From Acidobacteriota bacterium (GTDB taxonomy: Bacteria; Acidobacteriota; Thermoanaerobaculia; Gp7-AA8), in NCBI GenBank assembly GCA_021325515.1, contig JAJPHC010000001.1, positions 1 through 64,000 on the forward strand: DNA of 64,000 bases, read 5' to 3'. The notes under the pieces were generated by a model, which saw only the letters and a program-made list of their open reading frames with translations, was not told the DNA's origin and did no database searches. The translations under genes and the position numbers were made by a program. Of the stretch, positions 54,116 through 63,822 are shown piece after piece (position 1 is the stretch's first letter; each line of letters opens with the position of its first letter).

Positions 54116-56323
54116 TTACAGCGTTTTCCGAACCAACGTCTGCGTCACGTCGCCCTCGTGACTCGTGATCGCGTTCGATTCATCGCGTGCGCGAGCCAGT
54201 GACGATCCCGCCGGAGGCAACTCGTAGGTCGTATCCGTTGCGACGATGCTGATGGGCGCCGATCCACGCGCGAGGATCTCGACGACCGCATCGTTACCGC
54301 CATGGGTCGCGATTCGCTGCCAGCCCGGATCCACGAGCTCATAGAAGTGCTCCGGTCGTGGCGGCGGTGTCACTCCGTTGATCGAAACGCGATCGATCGT
54401 TGCCTCGGAACGGAAGAACATCGCCAGGCGAGAAGCGTTGCGATTCGAATGGAGCTGCAGCACGAGGCTGCGCTTCCCTTCTTTTCTCGTATCGCTGACC
54501 ACGTTCAATTGAATCTGCGGAATCTGAAGCGCCGGCGCTGACGCCTCCCACGACGTGTACGCGGCTGCCCATGGCCAGCGAAAGCGGGAGAACGTCGCGA
54601 TTTTGCGCATGGCTGGTGTGGCCTCGTTGGCCGTCCACCGGCTGTGCGAGCCCTCGCTGATGTGCGCGATGACGATTCGCCGCGGCCGCGCTGCGTTTGC
54701 GCCGGGCAGTACGAGTGACAGCAGAGCGAGCACGACGGCACCTGTAATCGCGATCATCGCCGGCTGGTACTCATCGATCGCGAAGGCGACTGGAGAGAAC
54801 GCGAGTGCGACGACGGCGGCGATCACGGGTAGCGCCGGATTTCCGAGGCCGTCGTAGATGAGAAACGCCATCGGCAGAAGAACGATGGAGATCAACGCTG
54901 AGGTGATCAGCGCTCCGACTTCGTGGGAGAGCCCTGTAAACGTGTGGATATACGCGCGGACCACGAGGACGAGAGCAGGGACAACACCGATGTAACTCGC
55001 GCCGGGAAGAACGAAGGGAAGCGCGAGCGAAAGCGCGGACCAGACGAGCGCTTCACCTGCGAGCATGCCGCTGTCGGTGGTGAATCTGCGGAGTGTCGAG
55101 GGAATCGCGATGGCAGCCGCGATCCCGGCGAGAAACATCGCCGTGACGATCACGCCGGCATGGGCGATCCATGTCTGAGTCGCGCGAAGCGTTCCGAGTT
55201 TCGCGAGGAGGTACCCGGCGATTGCCGCAGTCATCACGACGCCGAGGAGGGAGAGCGCACCATGAATGACGCCGGCGAGCGTGGTCTCTTCGTCGCGAAT
55301 CATCAGTGCCGCGGCGACGATCGACGCGATGAGCAGCAGAAGCGCCATCCAGATCGTCAGAGACTGGCGCCACGAGATGACGAAGAACTGCAGCACGTCG
55401 AACCAGACGCCATTCTCGTCGATGCCGTGCTGCAGCTCGCCGGTTCCGAGTGCCCGGACTGACGCGAGCGCGTTGTCGCCATGCGCCTGCAGCGTGCTGA
55501 GCGCGACGTTTTCAAGGGAGTCGTTCGGAGTGTGATAAGCCCACTGATTGCCGATTGCCGCGAAGTTGATCCCGGCCTTCTTCGCGCGCTTGAAAACCGA
55601 AAGGTCCGTGTCGTGCGGGATGAGGTCGTAGATGGTCGCAAAGAGCGACGTCGTCGCCGGCCGCGGCAACTCGTCGAGCACTCGGCGCACTATCGACCAG
55701 TCGTTGCGGCTCGTCTCGTACATCAGCGAGCTTCCGTTCGTGCCGCGGTTGTCGATGTTGACCACCGCCGCGAGGCGCGGAACATTCACGTCCGCCGCGT
55801 ATCCCTCCGCGCCAAGAAGTCCGCTCTCTTCGCCTTCCGTCATGACGAAGATCACCGGATTTCGAAATGTCGTGGCCTGCAGCACCCGTGCGATCTCGAG
55901 TGTCGCGGCGACACCGGCGCCGTCATCGGATGCGCCGGGACCGGCGGGAACGGAGTCGTAGTGACTCATCAGCGCAACCGCGGGCCGCGACGCCATTCCG
56001 GGATGGCGCGCGATGATGTTCTGCGTCCATCCGCATTCCGCGTGCGGATTGCAGGCGAACGTCCGCTCGACCTCCGTCTCGTATCCGAGTGATTGCAGCA
56101 CGCGAAGGATTCGTTCACGCACGATCGCGTTGGCCGGCGAAGCGATCGGATGAGGTCCGATTCCGGCGAGAATCTGGCGCTCGGTCGCGTACGCGCGCGC
56201 CGCGGAAAACTCGCTGGCCGGCGCATTTGCCGGCCTGGGAGCCGGCCCCGAGATCCGGATCAGAAGAATGACGATGACAACGAGAGGGCCAAGCCACGGA
56301 AGCGCGCGCCGCATCGCACGCAT
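54116..56323 (-). CDS. M28 family metallopeptidase with multi-span membrane domain
   Basis: 735 residues from ATG 56323. An N-terminal signal-anchor helix (~9-24) is followed by an M28 aminopeptidase domain: His121 (SHYDS), Asp133/134 (GASDDGAG), Glu165/166 (TEGEESG), Asp191 and His264 supply zinc ligands and the catalytic Glu. From residue ~310 to ~560 seven to nine helices follow, then a periplasmic beta-rich domain. This order resembles ER metallopeptidase-1 (Fxna-type) proteins. It probably trims peptides in the periplasm. It ends opposite the ribosomal operon. Confidence 0.88.
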   Translation of the reverse strand: MRAMRRALPWLGPLVVIVILLIRISGPAPRPANAPASEFSAARAYATERQILAGIGPHPIASPANAIVRERILRVLQSLGYETEVERTFACNPHAECGWTQNIIARHPGMASRPAVALMSHYDSVPAGPGASDDGAGVAATLEIARVLQATTFRNPVIFVMTEGEESGLLGAEGYAADVNVPRLAAVVNIDNRGTNGSSLMYETSRNDWSIVRRVLDELPRPATTSLFATIYDLIPHDTDLSVFKRAKKAGINFAAIGNQWAYHTPNDSLENVALSTLQAHGDNALASVRALGTGELQHGIDENGVWFDVLQFFVISWRQSLTIWMALLLLIASIVAAALMIRDEETTLAGVIHGALSLLGVVMTAAIAGYLLAKLGTLRATQTWIAHAGVIVTAMFLAGIAAAIAIPSTLRRFTTDSGMLAGEALVWSALSLALPFVLPGASYIGVVPALVLVVRAYIHTFTGLSHEVGALITSALISIVLLPMAFLIYDGLGNPALPVIAAVVALAFSPVAFAIDEYQPAMIAITGAVVLALLSLVLPGANAARPRRIVIAHISEGSHSRWTANEATPAMRKIATFSRFRWPWAAAYTSWEASAPALQIPQIQLNVVSDTRKEGKRSLVLQLHSNRNASRLAMFFRSEATIDRVSINGVTPPPRPEHFYELVDPGWQRIATHGGNDAVVEILARGSAPISIVATDTTYELPPAGSSLARARDESNAITSHEGDVTQTLVRKTL

Positions 56324-56335
56324 TCTACTTGCTGG

Positions 56336-57955
56336 CTAGGCGTGAACTCCCGGCGCTTCGTGCCCGCTCGCTTCGACGTACTCGATGTAGGAACCGCCAT
56401 AGACGCGAGGTTTCTCGTCGAGCTCCAGCACGCGATTCGAGAGTCCGCGCAGAAAGGCGCGGTCGTGCGAGACGAAGAGCATCGTTCCCTCGAAGTCCTT
56501 GAGCGCCTCGACGAGCATCTCTTTGGTCGCCATGTCCAGATGGTTCGTCGGCTCGTCGAGGATCAGGAAGTTCGGCGGATCGAGCAGCATGCGCGCGAGC
56601 ACGAGCCGTGAGCGTTCACCACCCGAGAGCGAGCGGATCTTTTTCTCGACGTCATCTCCCGAGAAATGAAATGCGCCGAGCAGATTGCGCAGTGTTCCGA
56701 TTGACTCCAGCGGGAAATCCTTCTGAATCTGTTCCCACACGGTCAGCTCCGGGTCGAGCAGATCGAACGATTGCTGCGCGAAGTAGCCGACCTTCAGCGA
56801 CGCGCCGAGCCGGACGCTGCCCGCATCGGGATCGAGCGTGCCGGCGACCATCTTCAGCAACGTCGACTTGCCCGCGCCGTTCTTCCCCATCACACACCAG
56901 CGCTCGCCGCGGCGAACCATGAAGCTGAACGCGTCGTACACGCTTCGTTTGCCGAAGGACTTCGACACGCCTTCCAGCATCGCGACGTCATCACCGGAGC
57001 GCGGAGGCTTGCGGAAGTCAAAGCGCATCGTTTTGCGGCGCTTCGGCGGTTCGAGCTTTTCGATCTTGTCGAGAGCCTTCACGCGGCTCTGGACCTGTGC
57101 CGCCTTCGCGGCATGCGCGGCGAACCGGTCGATGAAGCGCTGTTCCTTCGCGAGCATCGCCTGCTGGCGGGCGTAGGCCGCCTCGCGGTTTGCCTCGCGG
57201 AGTGCGCGCTCACGGTCGTAGTAGTCGTAGTTGCCGGAGAACATGTTCAGCTCGCCGTCATCGATCTCCACGATCTTCGTGACGACGCGGTTCATGAACT
57301 CGCGATCGTGCGAGGTCATGAGCAGCGAGCCGGGATAGGACTTCAGAAATCCTTCGAGCCAGATGATCGACTCGATATCGAGATGGTTCGTCGGTTCGTC
57401 CATCAGCAGGACGTCCGGACGGCCGAGCAGGACCTTGGCCATCGCCACACGCATCTTCCAGCCGCCGCTGAGGAGGCCGGCATCGGCATCGATGCGGTCG
57501 TCTTCGAATCCGAGGCCATGCAGCACTTCGCGGGCGCGTGCCTCGAGCTCGTAGCCACCGAGGTGCGAGTATTCCTCCTGCACATGGCCGAAGCGGTCGA
57601 GGATCTTCTCCATCTCGTCCGCGCGATCGGGATCGCTCATCGCGTTCTGCAAGTGCTCGAGCTCGTGGTGCAGATCGCCGAGGCGGCCGCTGCCGGCGAT
57701 CGACTCGTCGAGCACGGAGCGGCCGGACATCTCCTCGATGTCCTGGCGGAAGTAGCCGATCGTGATCTTTTTCGGCACCGAGACTTCGCCGTCATCAGGC
57801 GACTCCTCGCCGACGATCATGCGAAACAGCGTCGTTTTTCCCGCGCCATTCGGGCCCACGAGGCCGGCCTTTTCGCCCGGATTCAACTGGAACGAGGCGT
57901 CGACGAAGATGAGCTGCTTGCCGTATTGCTTGCAGATTTTGTTGAAGCTGATCAT
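56336..57955 (-). CDS. ABC-F family ATP-binding protein
   Basis: 539 residues from ATG 57955; upstream in-frame ATGs at 57991/57988 overlap the previous stop and would add 12 residues. Two nucleotide-binding domains: Walker A GPNGAGKTT with LSGGWKMRV, and GKNGAGKST with LSGGERSRL; each has an EPTNHLD Walker B. The ~70-residue linker between them is rich in Arg/Lys (KQRFIDRFAAHAAKAAQVQSRVKAL). There is no membrane domain. ABC-F proteins act on ribosomes (EttA/Uup/YbiT type); it looks housekeeping rather than a drug-resistance form. Confidence 0.93.
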   Translation of the reverse strand: MISFNKICKQYGKQLIFVDASFQLNPGEKAGLVGPNGAGKTTLFRMIVGEESPDDGEVSVPKKITIGYFRQDIEEMSGRSVLDESIAGSGRLGDLHHELEHLQNAMSDPDRADEMEKILDRFGHVQEEYSHLGGYELEARAREVLHGLGFEDDRIDADAGLLSGGWKMRVAMAKVLLGRPDVLLMDEPTNHLDIESIIWLEGFLKSYPGSLLMTSHDREFMNRVVTKIVEIDDGELNMFSGNYDYYDRERALREANREAAYARQQAMLAKEQRFIDRFAAHAAKAAQVQSRVKALDKIEKLEPPKRRKTMRFDFRKPPRSGDDVAMLEGVSKSFGKRSVYDAFSFMVRRGERWCVMGKNGAGKSTLLKMVAGTLDPDAGSVRLGASLKVGYFAQQSFDLLDPELTVWEQIQKDFPLESIGTLRNLLGAFHFSGDDVEKKIRSLSGGERSRLVLARMLLDPPNFLILDEPTNHLDMATKEMLVEALKDFEGTMLFVSHDRAFLRGLSNRVLELDEKPRVYGGSYIEYVEASGHEAPGVHA

Positions 57956-57987
57956 GTGCCCCAGCCGGAACGCGGCAGGGCCGTTCA

Positions 57988-58905
57988 TCATTTCGCAGCG
58001 AGGTGAACGATTCCGCCGAACACGCCATCGGCGACCGCAGCCATCTTTCGATAGTCCAGCGTTTCAGGCGTGTCGCGCCACGTGTGGTAGTTCTCGTTCC
58101 GCAGATAGGCTGTGTCGGTGATCATCACCGCCGGCCATCCGCGGGCCCAGTAGTTGCGCTGGTCGGACGCGTCGAGCATGTCGCGCGGCCCGGTGAAGCT
58201 GACGCTCTTCATCCCCGCGCCGCACAGCGAACGCTTGAGCGTACGGGCGAGCGCTCGATCGTTCCATCCGCCAGCGACGCCGATGAAGTCACCTCGATTC
58301 GGGTAGAGAAGCGAGAGAACGAACGAGCCCCACGTCTGATCTGCGGTGTATCTTCCGATCATCTCCAGCGAGATCATTCCCGCGACGGGCTGCCGAGCGA
58401 GACTTGCGGCATGAACGAAGCTGCCCATCTCCTCGGACGCGAAATATGGCGGCTCTTCGTTGTCGAACGCGACGAGAACAACAGGGCGTTCCAGTTTGCG
58501 ATCGCCGAGCAGCCTCGCGATTTCAAGTAAGGCCGCGACACCGCTGGCGTTGTCGTCCGCGGCCGGCAAATCCCTGAATGCATCGTAGTGCGCTCCTACG
58601 ACCAGCAGCGCCCCGCTGCCGTGGCCGAATCTCGCCATGACATTCGTCGATGGCTTGCCTCGCGCGATGAACTCCTGCCGCGACACGTCGCCGCCGGCCG
58701 CGCGAAACGCGTTTGCGATGTAGTCCGCCGCTCCATGGCGCTGGCGGGCCGTCAGGAATCGCACATGCCTCTCCAGCGTGGCTGGATCGGCATGAGGTGC
58801 AGCGTCCGGATAGGGAATCGATGTGAGGACCGGTTGCCGGAGAGCCGCCGCGGCGAGTAGGAGGATCGCCGCGACGGCAACGCCGATGCGCAAGATCGAA
58901 CGCAC
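57988..58905 (-). CDS. Secreted M28 family metallopeptidase
   Basis: 305 residues with a signal peptide (MRSILRIGVAVAAILLLAAAALRQ). Zinc ligands: His106 (GAHYD), Asp117/118 (AADDNASG), and Glu150/151 in FDNEEPPYF; further ligands in ISLEMIGRY and the C-terminal YHTWRDTPETLDYRK. This is a single-domain aminopeptidase like the glutaminyl-cyclase/AmpS group. Its stop overlaps ATGs of the ABC-F frame, so they are probably co-transcribed. Confidence 0.9.
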   Translation of the reverse strand: MRSILRIGVAVAAILLLAAAALRQPVLTSIPYPDAAPHADPATLERHVRFLTARQRHGAADYIANAFRAAGGDVSRQEFIARGKPSTNVMARFGHGSGALLVVGAHYDAFRDLPAADDNASGVAALLEIARLLGDRKLERPVVLVAFDNEEPPYFASEEMGSFVHAASLARQPVAGMISLEMIGRYTADQTWGSFVLSLLYPNRGDFIGVAGGWNDRALARTLKRSLCGAGMKSVSFTGPRDMLDASDQRNYWARGWPAVMITDTAYLRNENYHTWRDTPETLDYRKMAAVADGVFGGIVHLAAK

Positions 58906-58936
58906 ACTCCCTATGACGCGCGATCAGCGCTCGTAG

Positions 58937-59704
58937 TTACTCAGGCGTGATGTACGCGGAGGTGATGCCGCCATCGACGAGGAACGTCGATCCATTCACA
59001 TACGACGACTCGTCACTTGCGAGGAACAGCGCGGCGTTCGCCATCTCCTCGGCGCGCGCGAAGCGGCCGGGCGGAATGTGCACGAGCCGCCGCTGGCGGC
59101 GCGCCGAATCCGATAGCAACTCCTGCAGCAGAGGCGTCTCGACCGGCCCGGGACACAATGCATTCACGCGGATGTTCTTCCTGGCGAACTCCACCGCGAT
59201 CTCGCGCGTCATCGACAGCACGCCGCCCTTGCTCGCCGTGTACGCGATCTGCGGCGCCGCCGCTCCCATGATCGCGACGAACGACGCCGTGTTGATGATC
59301 GAGCCACCGCCATTGCGCAACAGCGCCGGAATCTCGTACTTGCAGCCGAGGAACACTCCTTTGAGATTCACGTTGATGACGAGATCCCAGATCTTCTCCT
59401 CGGTATTTGTCACCGAGTCATCGTTTGGGTGAAAGATGCCGGCGTTGTTGAACGCGATGTCGAGTTTGCCGTAGGTCTTCTCGGCGAAGGCGACCATCCC
59501 TTCGCAGTCGCCTGCCCTGGAGATATCCGCAGTGAACGCGCTCGCCGTGCCGCCGCCGCTTCGAATCTCCTCGGCCGTTTCCTCCGCCCCTTTGAGATCG
59601 ACGACGACGACCGCCGCACCTTCCTCAGCGAAGCGAAGACAAGAGGCTTTTCCGATTCCTGAGCCGCCTCCCGTGATGAGCGCAACTTTGTTTGCGAGTC
59701 GCAT
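58937..59704 (-). CDS. SDR family oxidoreductase
   Basis: 255 residues from ATG 59704; earlier starts overlap the upstream gene and add a non-conserved leader. TGGGSGIGKA (11-20), NNAG (86-89), Ser141, Tyr155 and Lys159 are the classical SDR residues; a C-terminal NGSTFLVDGGITSAY matches the FabG-like/gluconate dehydrogenase group. It is the last gene of an operon with a glutamine-synthetase-like and an aldehyde dehydrogenase gene, so an amino- or keto-acid substrate of polyamine breakdown is possible. Confidence 0.88.
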   Translation of the reverse strand: MRLANKVALITGGGSGIGKASCLRFAEEGAAVVVVDLKGAEETAEEIRSGGGTASAFTADISRAGDCEGMVAFAEKTYGKLDIAFNNAGIFHPNDDSVTNTEEKIWDLVINVNLKGVFLGCKYEIPALLRNGGGSIINTASFVAIMGAAAPQIAYTASKGGVLSMTREIAVEFARKNIRVNALCPGPVETPLLQELLSDSARRQRRLVHIPPGRFARAEEMANAALFLASDESSYVNGSTFLVDGGITSAYITPE

Positions 59705-59708
59705 CCGT

Positions 59709-61040
59709 TCACCCCATCTCGAAGTATCGGCGCCGCTCCCAGTCTGTGACGGCCGCGTCGAACTTTCTCTGTTCGGTCCCGAAGAAATGCAGGTAGTGCT
59801 CAACCACGTCGTCGCCGAACGCGGTTCGCGCAAAGGAGCTCTGTTCCAACGACGCGATCGCCTCGTTCAGCGTGCGCGGAACCTGAGGCAGATCGCGCGC
59901 GGCGTACACATCGCCTTCGAATTCCGGCGGCGGCTCGACTTTTCTCTCGATTCCATCGAGCCCCGCTGCGAGTGTCGCGGCGAATGCGAGATAGGGATTC
60001 GCATCGGCACCGGGAGCGCGGCACTCGATGCGCAGCGACGGACCATGACCGACGATGCGGAAGCCCGCGGTGCGATTGTCGTGAGACCACGCGATGCCGG
60101 TCGGCGCAAACGAGCCGGCCACGTACCGCTTGTAGGACGCAGGATAGGGCGCATAGAACGCGAAGAGCTCGCGGATGTGCGCCATCCATCCGCCGAGGAA
60201 GTGGCGAAAGATCTCCGACTCCCCTTCGAACAGCGCGCGCTTCCGCTTCGCATCCCACAGCGACATGTGGATGTGGCAGCTCGAGCCCGCGTGGCGTTCG
60301 TCCCACTTCGCCATGAACGTGATCGCATGTCCTGCAGCCCACGCGATCTCTTTCGCCGCATGTTTGTAGATCGCGTGGCGGTCCGCCATCTCCAGCGCGT
60401 CGGCGTAACGGAGGCCGATCTCCTGCTGGCCCGGCCCCCATTCGCCCTTCGACGACTCGACCGGAACGCCCGATCGCTCGAGATGCGAGCGAATCGCGCC
60501 GATGAGGAACTCTTCCTTCGTTCCCTGCAGGACGTGGTAATCCTCGATCACACGACCGATCGGCTCGAGACGGATGTAGCCCTTCTCCGCCGCCGATTCG
60601 TATGAATCCTTGAAGACATACAGCTCGAGCTCGGACGCAGCCATGGGGAGGAAGCCGAGCCGCTCCGCGCGCTCGACCTGCTTGCGAAGCATCGTGCGTG
60701 GAGCAATCGGTGCGGAGATGTCGCAGAGAACGAGAGCGCTTCGCGTTTGCCACGAGGCCACGCGCAGCGTTTCGAAATCAGGAATCGGATTGAAGTCGCC
60801 GTAGCCCTTCGCCCAGCTCGTGAATGCGTAGCCTGGGACCGGATCCATCTCCATGTCGCAGGCGAGGAGATAGTCGCAGGCATGCATCCCGTGCTCGGCG
60901 ACATCGTCGAGAAAATACTGCGCGACGAAGCGCTTGCCGACCAGCCGGCCGTACATGTCGGGGAACACTGCGATCACGGTCTCGATCTCGCCCGCGGTCA
61001 CGAGCCGCTTCAACTCATCAACGCTGATTTTTCCCTGCAT
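59709..61040 (-). CDS. Glutamine synthetase family protein (gamma-glutamylpolyamine synthetase-like)
   Basis: 443 residues from ATG 61040, which overlaps the aldehyde dehydrogenase stop (TGATG). The catalytic domain has SSCHIHMSLWD in the place of the GS His-rich motif, YVAGSFAPTGIAWSHDNRTAGFRI, and IECRAPGADANPYLAFA. The N-terminal VFPDMYGRLVGKRF is typical of PuuA/GlnA3-like enzymes rather than housekeeping GS. With an aldehyde dehydrogenase next to it, gamma-glutamylation of putrescine or another amine is the most likely reaction; not proven. Confidence 0.82.
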   Translation of the reverse strand: MQGKISVDELKRLVTAGEIETVIAVFPDMYGRLVGKRFVAQYFLDDVAEHGMHACDYLLACDMEMDPVPGYAFTSWAKGYGDFNPIPDFETLRVASWQTRSALVLCDISAPIAPRTMLRKQVERAERLGFLPMAASELELYVFKDSYESAAEKGYIRLEPIGRVIEDYHVLQGTKEEFLIGAIRSHLERSGVPVESSKGEWGPGQQEIGLRYADALEMADRHAIYKHAAKEIAWAAGHAITFMAKWDERHAGSSCHIHMSLWDAKRKRALFEGESEIFRHFLGGWMAHIRELFAFYAPYPASYKRYVAGSFAPTGIAWSHDNRTAGFRIVGHGPSLRIECRAPGADANPYLAFAATLAAGLDGIERKVEPPPEFEGDVYAARDLPQVPRTLNEAIASLEQSSFARTAFGDDVVEHYLHFFGTEQRKFDAAVTDWERRRYFEMG

Positions 61041-62431
61041 CACGTCACATCCAGATAGACGCTCTTCCATTCCGTGTAGGAGTCGAGCGCCTGAAGTCCG
61101 AGCTCACGGCCAATGCCGCTTCGTTTCACGCCGCCGAAAGGGCCCTCGAGATGCACGCTCGAGCCGGAGTTGATCGAGATATTTCCCGTCTCGATCGCGC
61201 GCGCCACGCGCATGGCGCGCCCGGCATCACGAGTCCAGATCGAGCCCGACAATCCGTACGTCGAATCGTTCGCGAGCGCGATCGCTTCTGCCTCGTCACG
61301 AAACGGCATTGCCGTCACGACGGGGCCGAAGATCTCCTCTCGCATGATGCTCATCTCCGGTTTCACGTCGAGAAACACAACAGGGGAGAGGTATGCATGT
61401 CCTGTCGCCTCACCACCGCACGCTAGTGTTGCGCCTTGATCGCGGCCCTGCTCGATGTACGTCATGACGCGGCCGCGATGAGCCGCCGTGACCAGCGGCC
61501 CCATCTCCGTTTCCTCGGCGAGCGGTTCGCCGACCTTTACCTTCGCGAAGGCACCGACGAGCGCGCTGGAGAATCGATCGAACAGCGATTGCTGCACGAA
61601 GATGCGGCTGCGCGCACAGCAGTCCTGGCCCGCATTGCCGAGCGAAGACGACACCGCGGATGCGACCGCGCGATCGAAATCGCAATCGTCGAAGATCACG
61701 TTGGCCGACTTGCCTCCGAGTTCGAGCGAAACGCGCTTGATGTCTTCTGCTGCGAGGCGCATGACATTCATGCCGACTTCCGTCGAGCCGGTAAATGCGA
61801 TCTTCCGCACGAGCGGATGTCTGACGAGCGCGTTGCCGGCGGCAGAGCCCGCGCCGGTGACGACGGTGAACACACCTTCCGGCATGCCGGCTTCGCGCGC
61901 GAGCTCCGCGAGGCGCATCGCCGTGAGCGGCGTCTGCTCGGCGGGCTTCAACACGACGGTGTTGCCCATCGCCAGAGCGGGCGCCGTTTTCCAGGACGTG
62001 ATGGCGATCGGAAAGTTCCACGGCACGATGATTCCGCACACACCCACCGGCTCGCGGAACGACATGAGTACGCCGGGCGCCGCGACGGGGATCGTCTGGC
62101 CGCCGATCTTGTTCGTGGTGCCCGCGTAGTATTCGAAACAGTTGGCTGCGAGTGCGACTTCGTCACGCGAATCGCGGATCGGTTTCCCGACGTTCCGCGA
62201 TTCGAGCTGCGCCAGTTCTTCCGCGTGGTCGCGAATCAATTGCGACAGCCGCAGCATGATGCGCGCGCGATCCCGCGTGTTGATCCGCCGCCACTCACCG
62301 CGAAACGTGCGCGCCGCAGATTGCACCGCACGGTCGACATCCTCCGCAGCGAGCTCGGGAACCGATGTCAGAACGCTGCCCGTGGCTGGCTCGATGATCT
62401 GAAAGTCCGGCACGTCTCCGCCATTCTGCAA
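61040..62431 (-). CDS. NAD(P)-dependent aldehyde dehydrogenase
   Basis: 463 residues. Asn139 (PWNF), Lys162 (LKPAEQTP), GSTEVG, catalytic Glu237 (LELGGKS) and Cys271 (GQDCCA) are all in place. The EIFGPVVT and C-terminal PFGGVKRSGIGRELG blocks suit the betaine/gamma-glutamyl-aminobutyraldehyde dehydrogenase group (PuuC-like). It heads the three-gene operon with the glutamine-synthetase-like and SDR genes. Confidence 0.92.
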   Translation of the reverse strand: MQNGGDVPDFQIIEPATGSVLTSVPELAAEDVDRAVQSAARTFRGEWRRINTRDRARIMLRLSQLIRDHAEELAQLESRNVGKPIRDSRDEVALAANCFEYYAGTTNKIGGQTIPVAAPGVLMSFREPVGVCGIIVPWNFPIAITSWKTAPALAMGNTVVLKPAEQTPLTAMRLAELAREAGMPEGVFTVVTGAGSAAGNALVRHPLVRKIAFTGSTEVGMNVMRLAAEDIKRVSLELGGKSANVIFDDCDFDRAVASAVSSSLGNAGQDCCARSRIFVQQSLFDRFSSALVGAFAKVKVGEPLAEETEMGPLVTAAHRGRVMTYIEQGRDQGATLACGGEATGHAYLSPVVFLDVKPEMSIMREEIFGPVVTAMPFRDEAEAIALANDSTYGLSGSIWTRDAGRAMRVARAIETGNISINSGSSVHLEGPFGGVKRSGIGRELGLQALDSYTEWKSVYLDVT

Positions 62432-62461
62432 GAAGCAGGCGCGGCGTCAAATGCCGTCCGT

Positions 62462-63322
62462 TCAATCGGGTGCCGGGAATTCCGAGACCGGCTCGCCGAG
62501 GAGTGTGTGCCATGCGATTGCGGCGAGCACGACTGCGCCGCCGGCGATCGCATAAAGCGATGGCCGTTCCCCGAGCAGGAGAAAAACCCAGAGAGGATTC
62601 GCGATCGGCTCCAGCATCCCGGTGAGCGAGGCCTGCGTCGCCGTCACATGTTTCAGCCCGCGGATGAAGAGCACGTAGGCGAGGCCGACCTGAAAGAGAC
62701 CGAGATACGTGAGGACCGCGAATGATTTTCCTGTGAGCGCGAGATCGTGGCGGACGAACGGGAAGAGCGCGAGCGCGAGAACGACATTGCCCCAGGCGAC
62801 CGCCGACTGGGCTGCGTCATGTTCGCGCCGCAGCGAGAGGATCAGTCCGGCGAAGAAGACGCTCGAGACGAGCGCCATCGCGTTTCCGGCAACACCCTGC
62901 GTGTCGAAGTGCCCGACGAAGAACAGCGCCATTCCGGAGAGCGCGACGATGATCGCGATCACGTCCCGTCCGCGCATCGGCTCGCGCAGCACGATGGGTG
63001 ACAGCAGCAGCACCCAGATCACACCGGCGTACTGCAGGAAGATCGCGTTCGCGGCGGTCGTCCACTTCGTGGCCGTTACGAACGCGGTGAGACATCCGCC
63101 GTAGCAGACGATCGCGGCGATGAAGGCGGGCGTCGATTTCCATCGCCGCCGCCCCCACACATCACGGCCGAGGAGTAGAAAGAGCGCGACCGCGGCGAAG
63201 AGGGATCGGTAGAACGACACCTTGAGCGGCGAGTCGGCGATTCCCTTGATGCCGATCCCGCCGGTCGACCAGAGAAGAGCGGTCGCGACGATCCACAGGA
63301 TCCCTCTGCGCTGTGCGGACAC
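62462..63322 (-). CDS. EamA/DMT family transporter
   Basis: 286 residues with ten hydrophobic helices and the two EamA repeats: ILWIVATALLWSTGGIGIKG in the first and FAGLILSLRREHDAA ... AYVLFIRGLKHVTATQASL in the second. The family moves amino acids, amines or metabolites across the inner membrane. It lies 31 nt upstream of the aldehyde dehydrogenase operon in the same direction and may serve it. Confidence 0.88.
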   Translation of the reverse strand: MSAQRRGILWIVATALLWSTGGIGIKGIADSPLKVSFYRSLFAAVALFLLLGRDVWGRRRWKSTPAFIAAIVCYGGCLTAFVTATKWTTAANAIFLQYAGVIWVLLLSPIVLREPMRGRDVIAIIVALSGMALFFVGHFDTQGVAGNAMALVSSVFFAGLILSLRREHDAAQSAVAWGNVVLALALFPFVRHDLALTGKSFAVLTYLGLFQVGLAYVLFIRGLKHVTATQASLTGMLEPIANPLWVFLLLGERPSLYAIAGGAVVLAAIAWHTLLGEPVSEFPAPD

Positions 63323-63331
63323 GCGCGGATT

Positions 63332-63784
63332 TTAGTTTGAATAGTAGCTCCCGCTCCGATCCAACTTCGCGCGTACATCGCTCTCGGAAGGGGGACAAGG
63401 AAGCGGATCTTCCGGACGTGGCACCAGCGGTGCGCACTCGCGCACGACTTCGGCCATCGTGTCGATCTCCAGCGGTTTGTTCAGCACTGCTGCGACCTGA
63501 GCGGGATCGAGATTCGACACGCCATTCGGATCGCGGACGGCAAGGACGAAGGACGTTGCTTCGGGGCGCTGCTGGCGAAACTCTCTGAGAAAAGAAATCG
63601 CCTCGTTGTCGGGCATATCCATATCGAGAACGATCAATGCGTAATCGCACGTCAGCACGCGGCCGAGGGCCTCTTCGGCCGTGGCGGCCGTATCGACGGC
63701 AAGGGGCTGATGGCGAAGAATCGTGAACAGCATCACACGAAGGACGTCATTGCTCTCGACGATCAGTACTCTTGGATCACTCAT
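63332..63784 (-). CDS. Single-domain response regulator
   Basis: 150 residues from ATG 63784. The REC fold has VLIVESNDVLR (acidic residue ahead of the usual pair), phospho-acceptor Asp in LIVLDMDMPD and the conserved Lys in VLNKPLEI. No output domain; the C-terminus is Pro-rich and charged (LVPRPEDPLPCPPSESD). The gene follows another response regulator gene after 38 nt. Partner kinase unknown. Confidence 0.83.
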   Translation of the reverse strand: MSDPRVLIVESNDVLRVMLFTILRHQPLAVDTAATAEEALGRVLTCDYALIVLDMDMPDNEAISFLREFRQQRPEATSFVLAVRDPNGVSNLDPAQVAAVLNKPLEIDTMAEVVRECAPLVPRPEDPLPCPPSESDVRAKLDRSGSYYSN

Positions 63785-63822
63785 GATGGGGTACATAGGT
63801 CAAGAGCTGTGCCAGAAGTGCT

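Noticed and set aside
56771-58006. Plus-strand frame of ~411 codons opposite the ABC-F gene
   Set aside because: It is the complement of two well-defined ATPase domains and carries no family motif.
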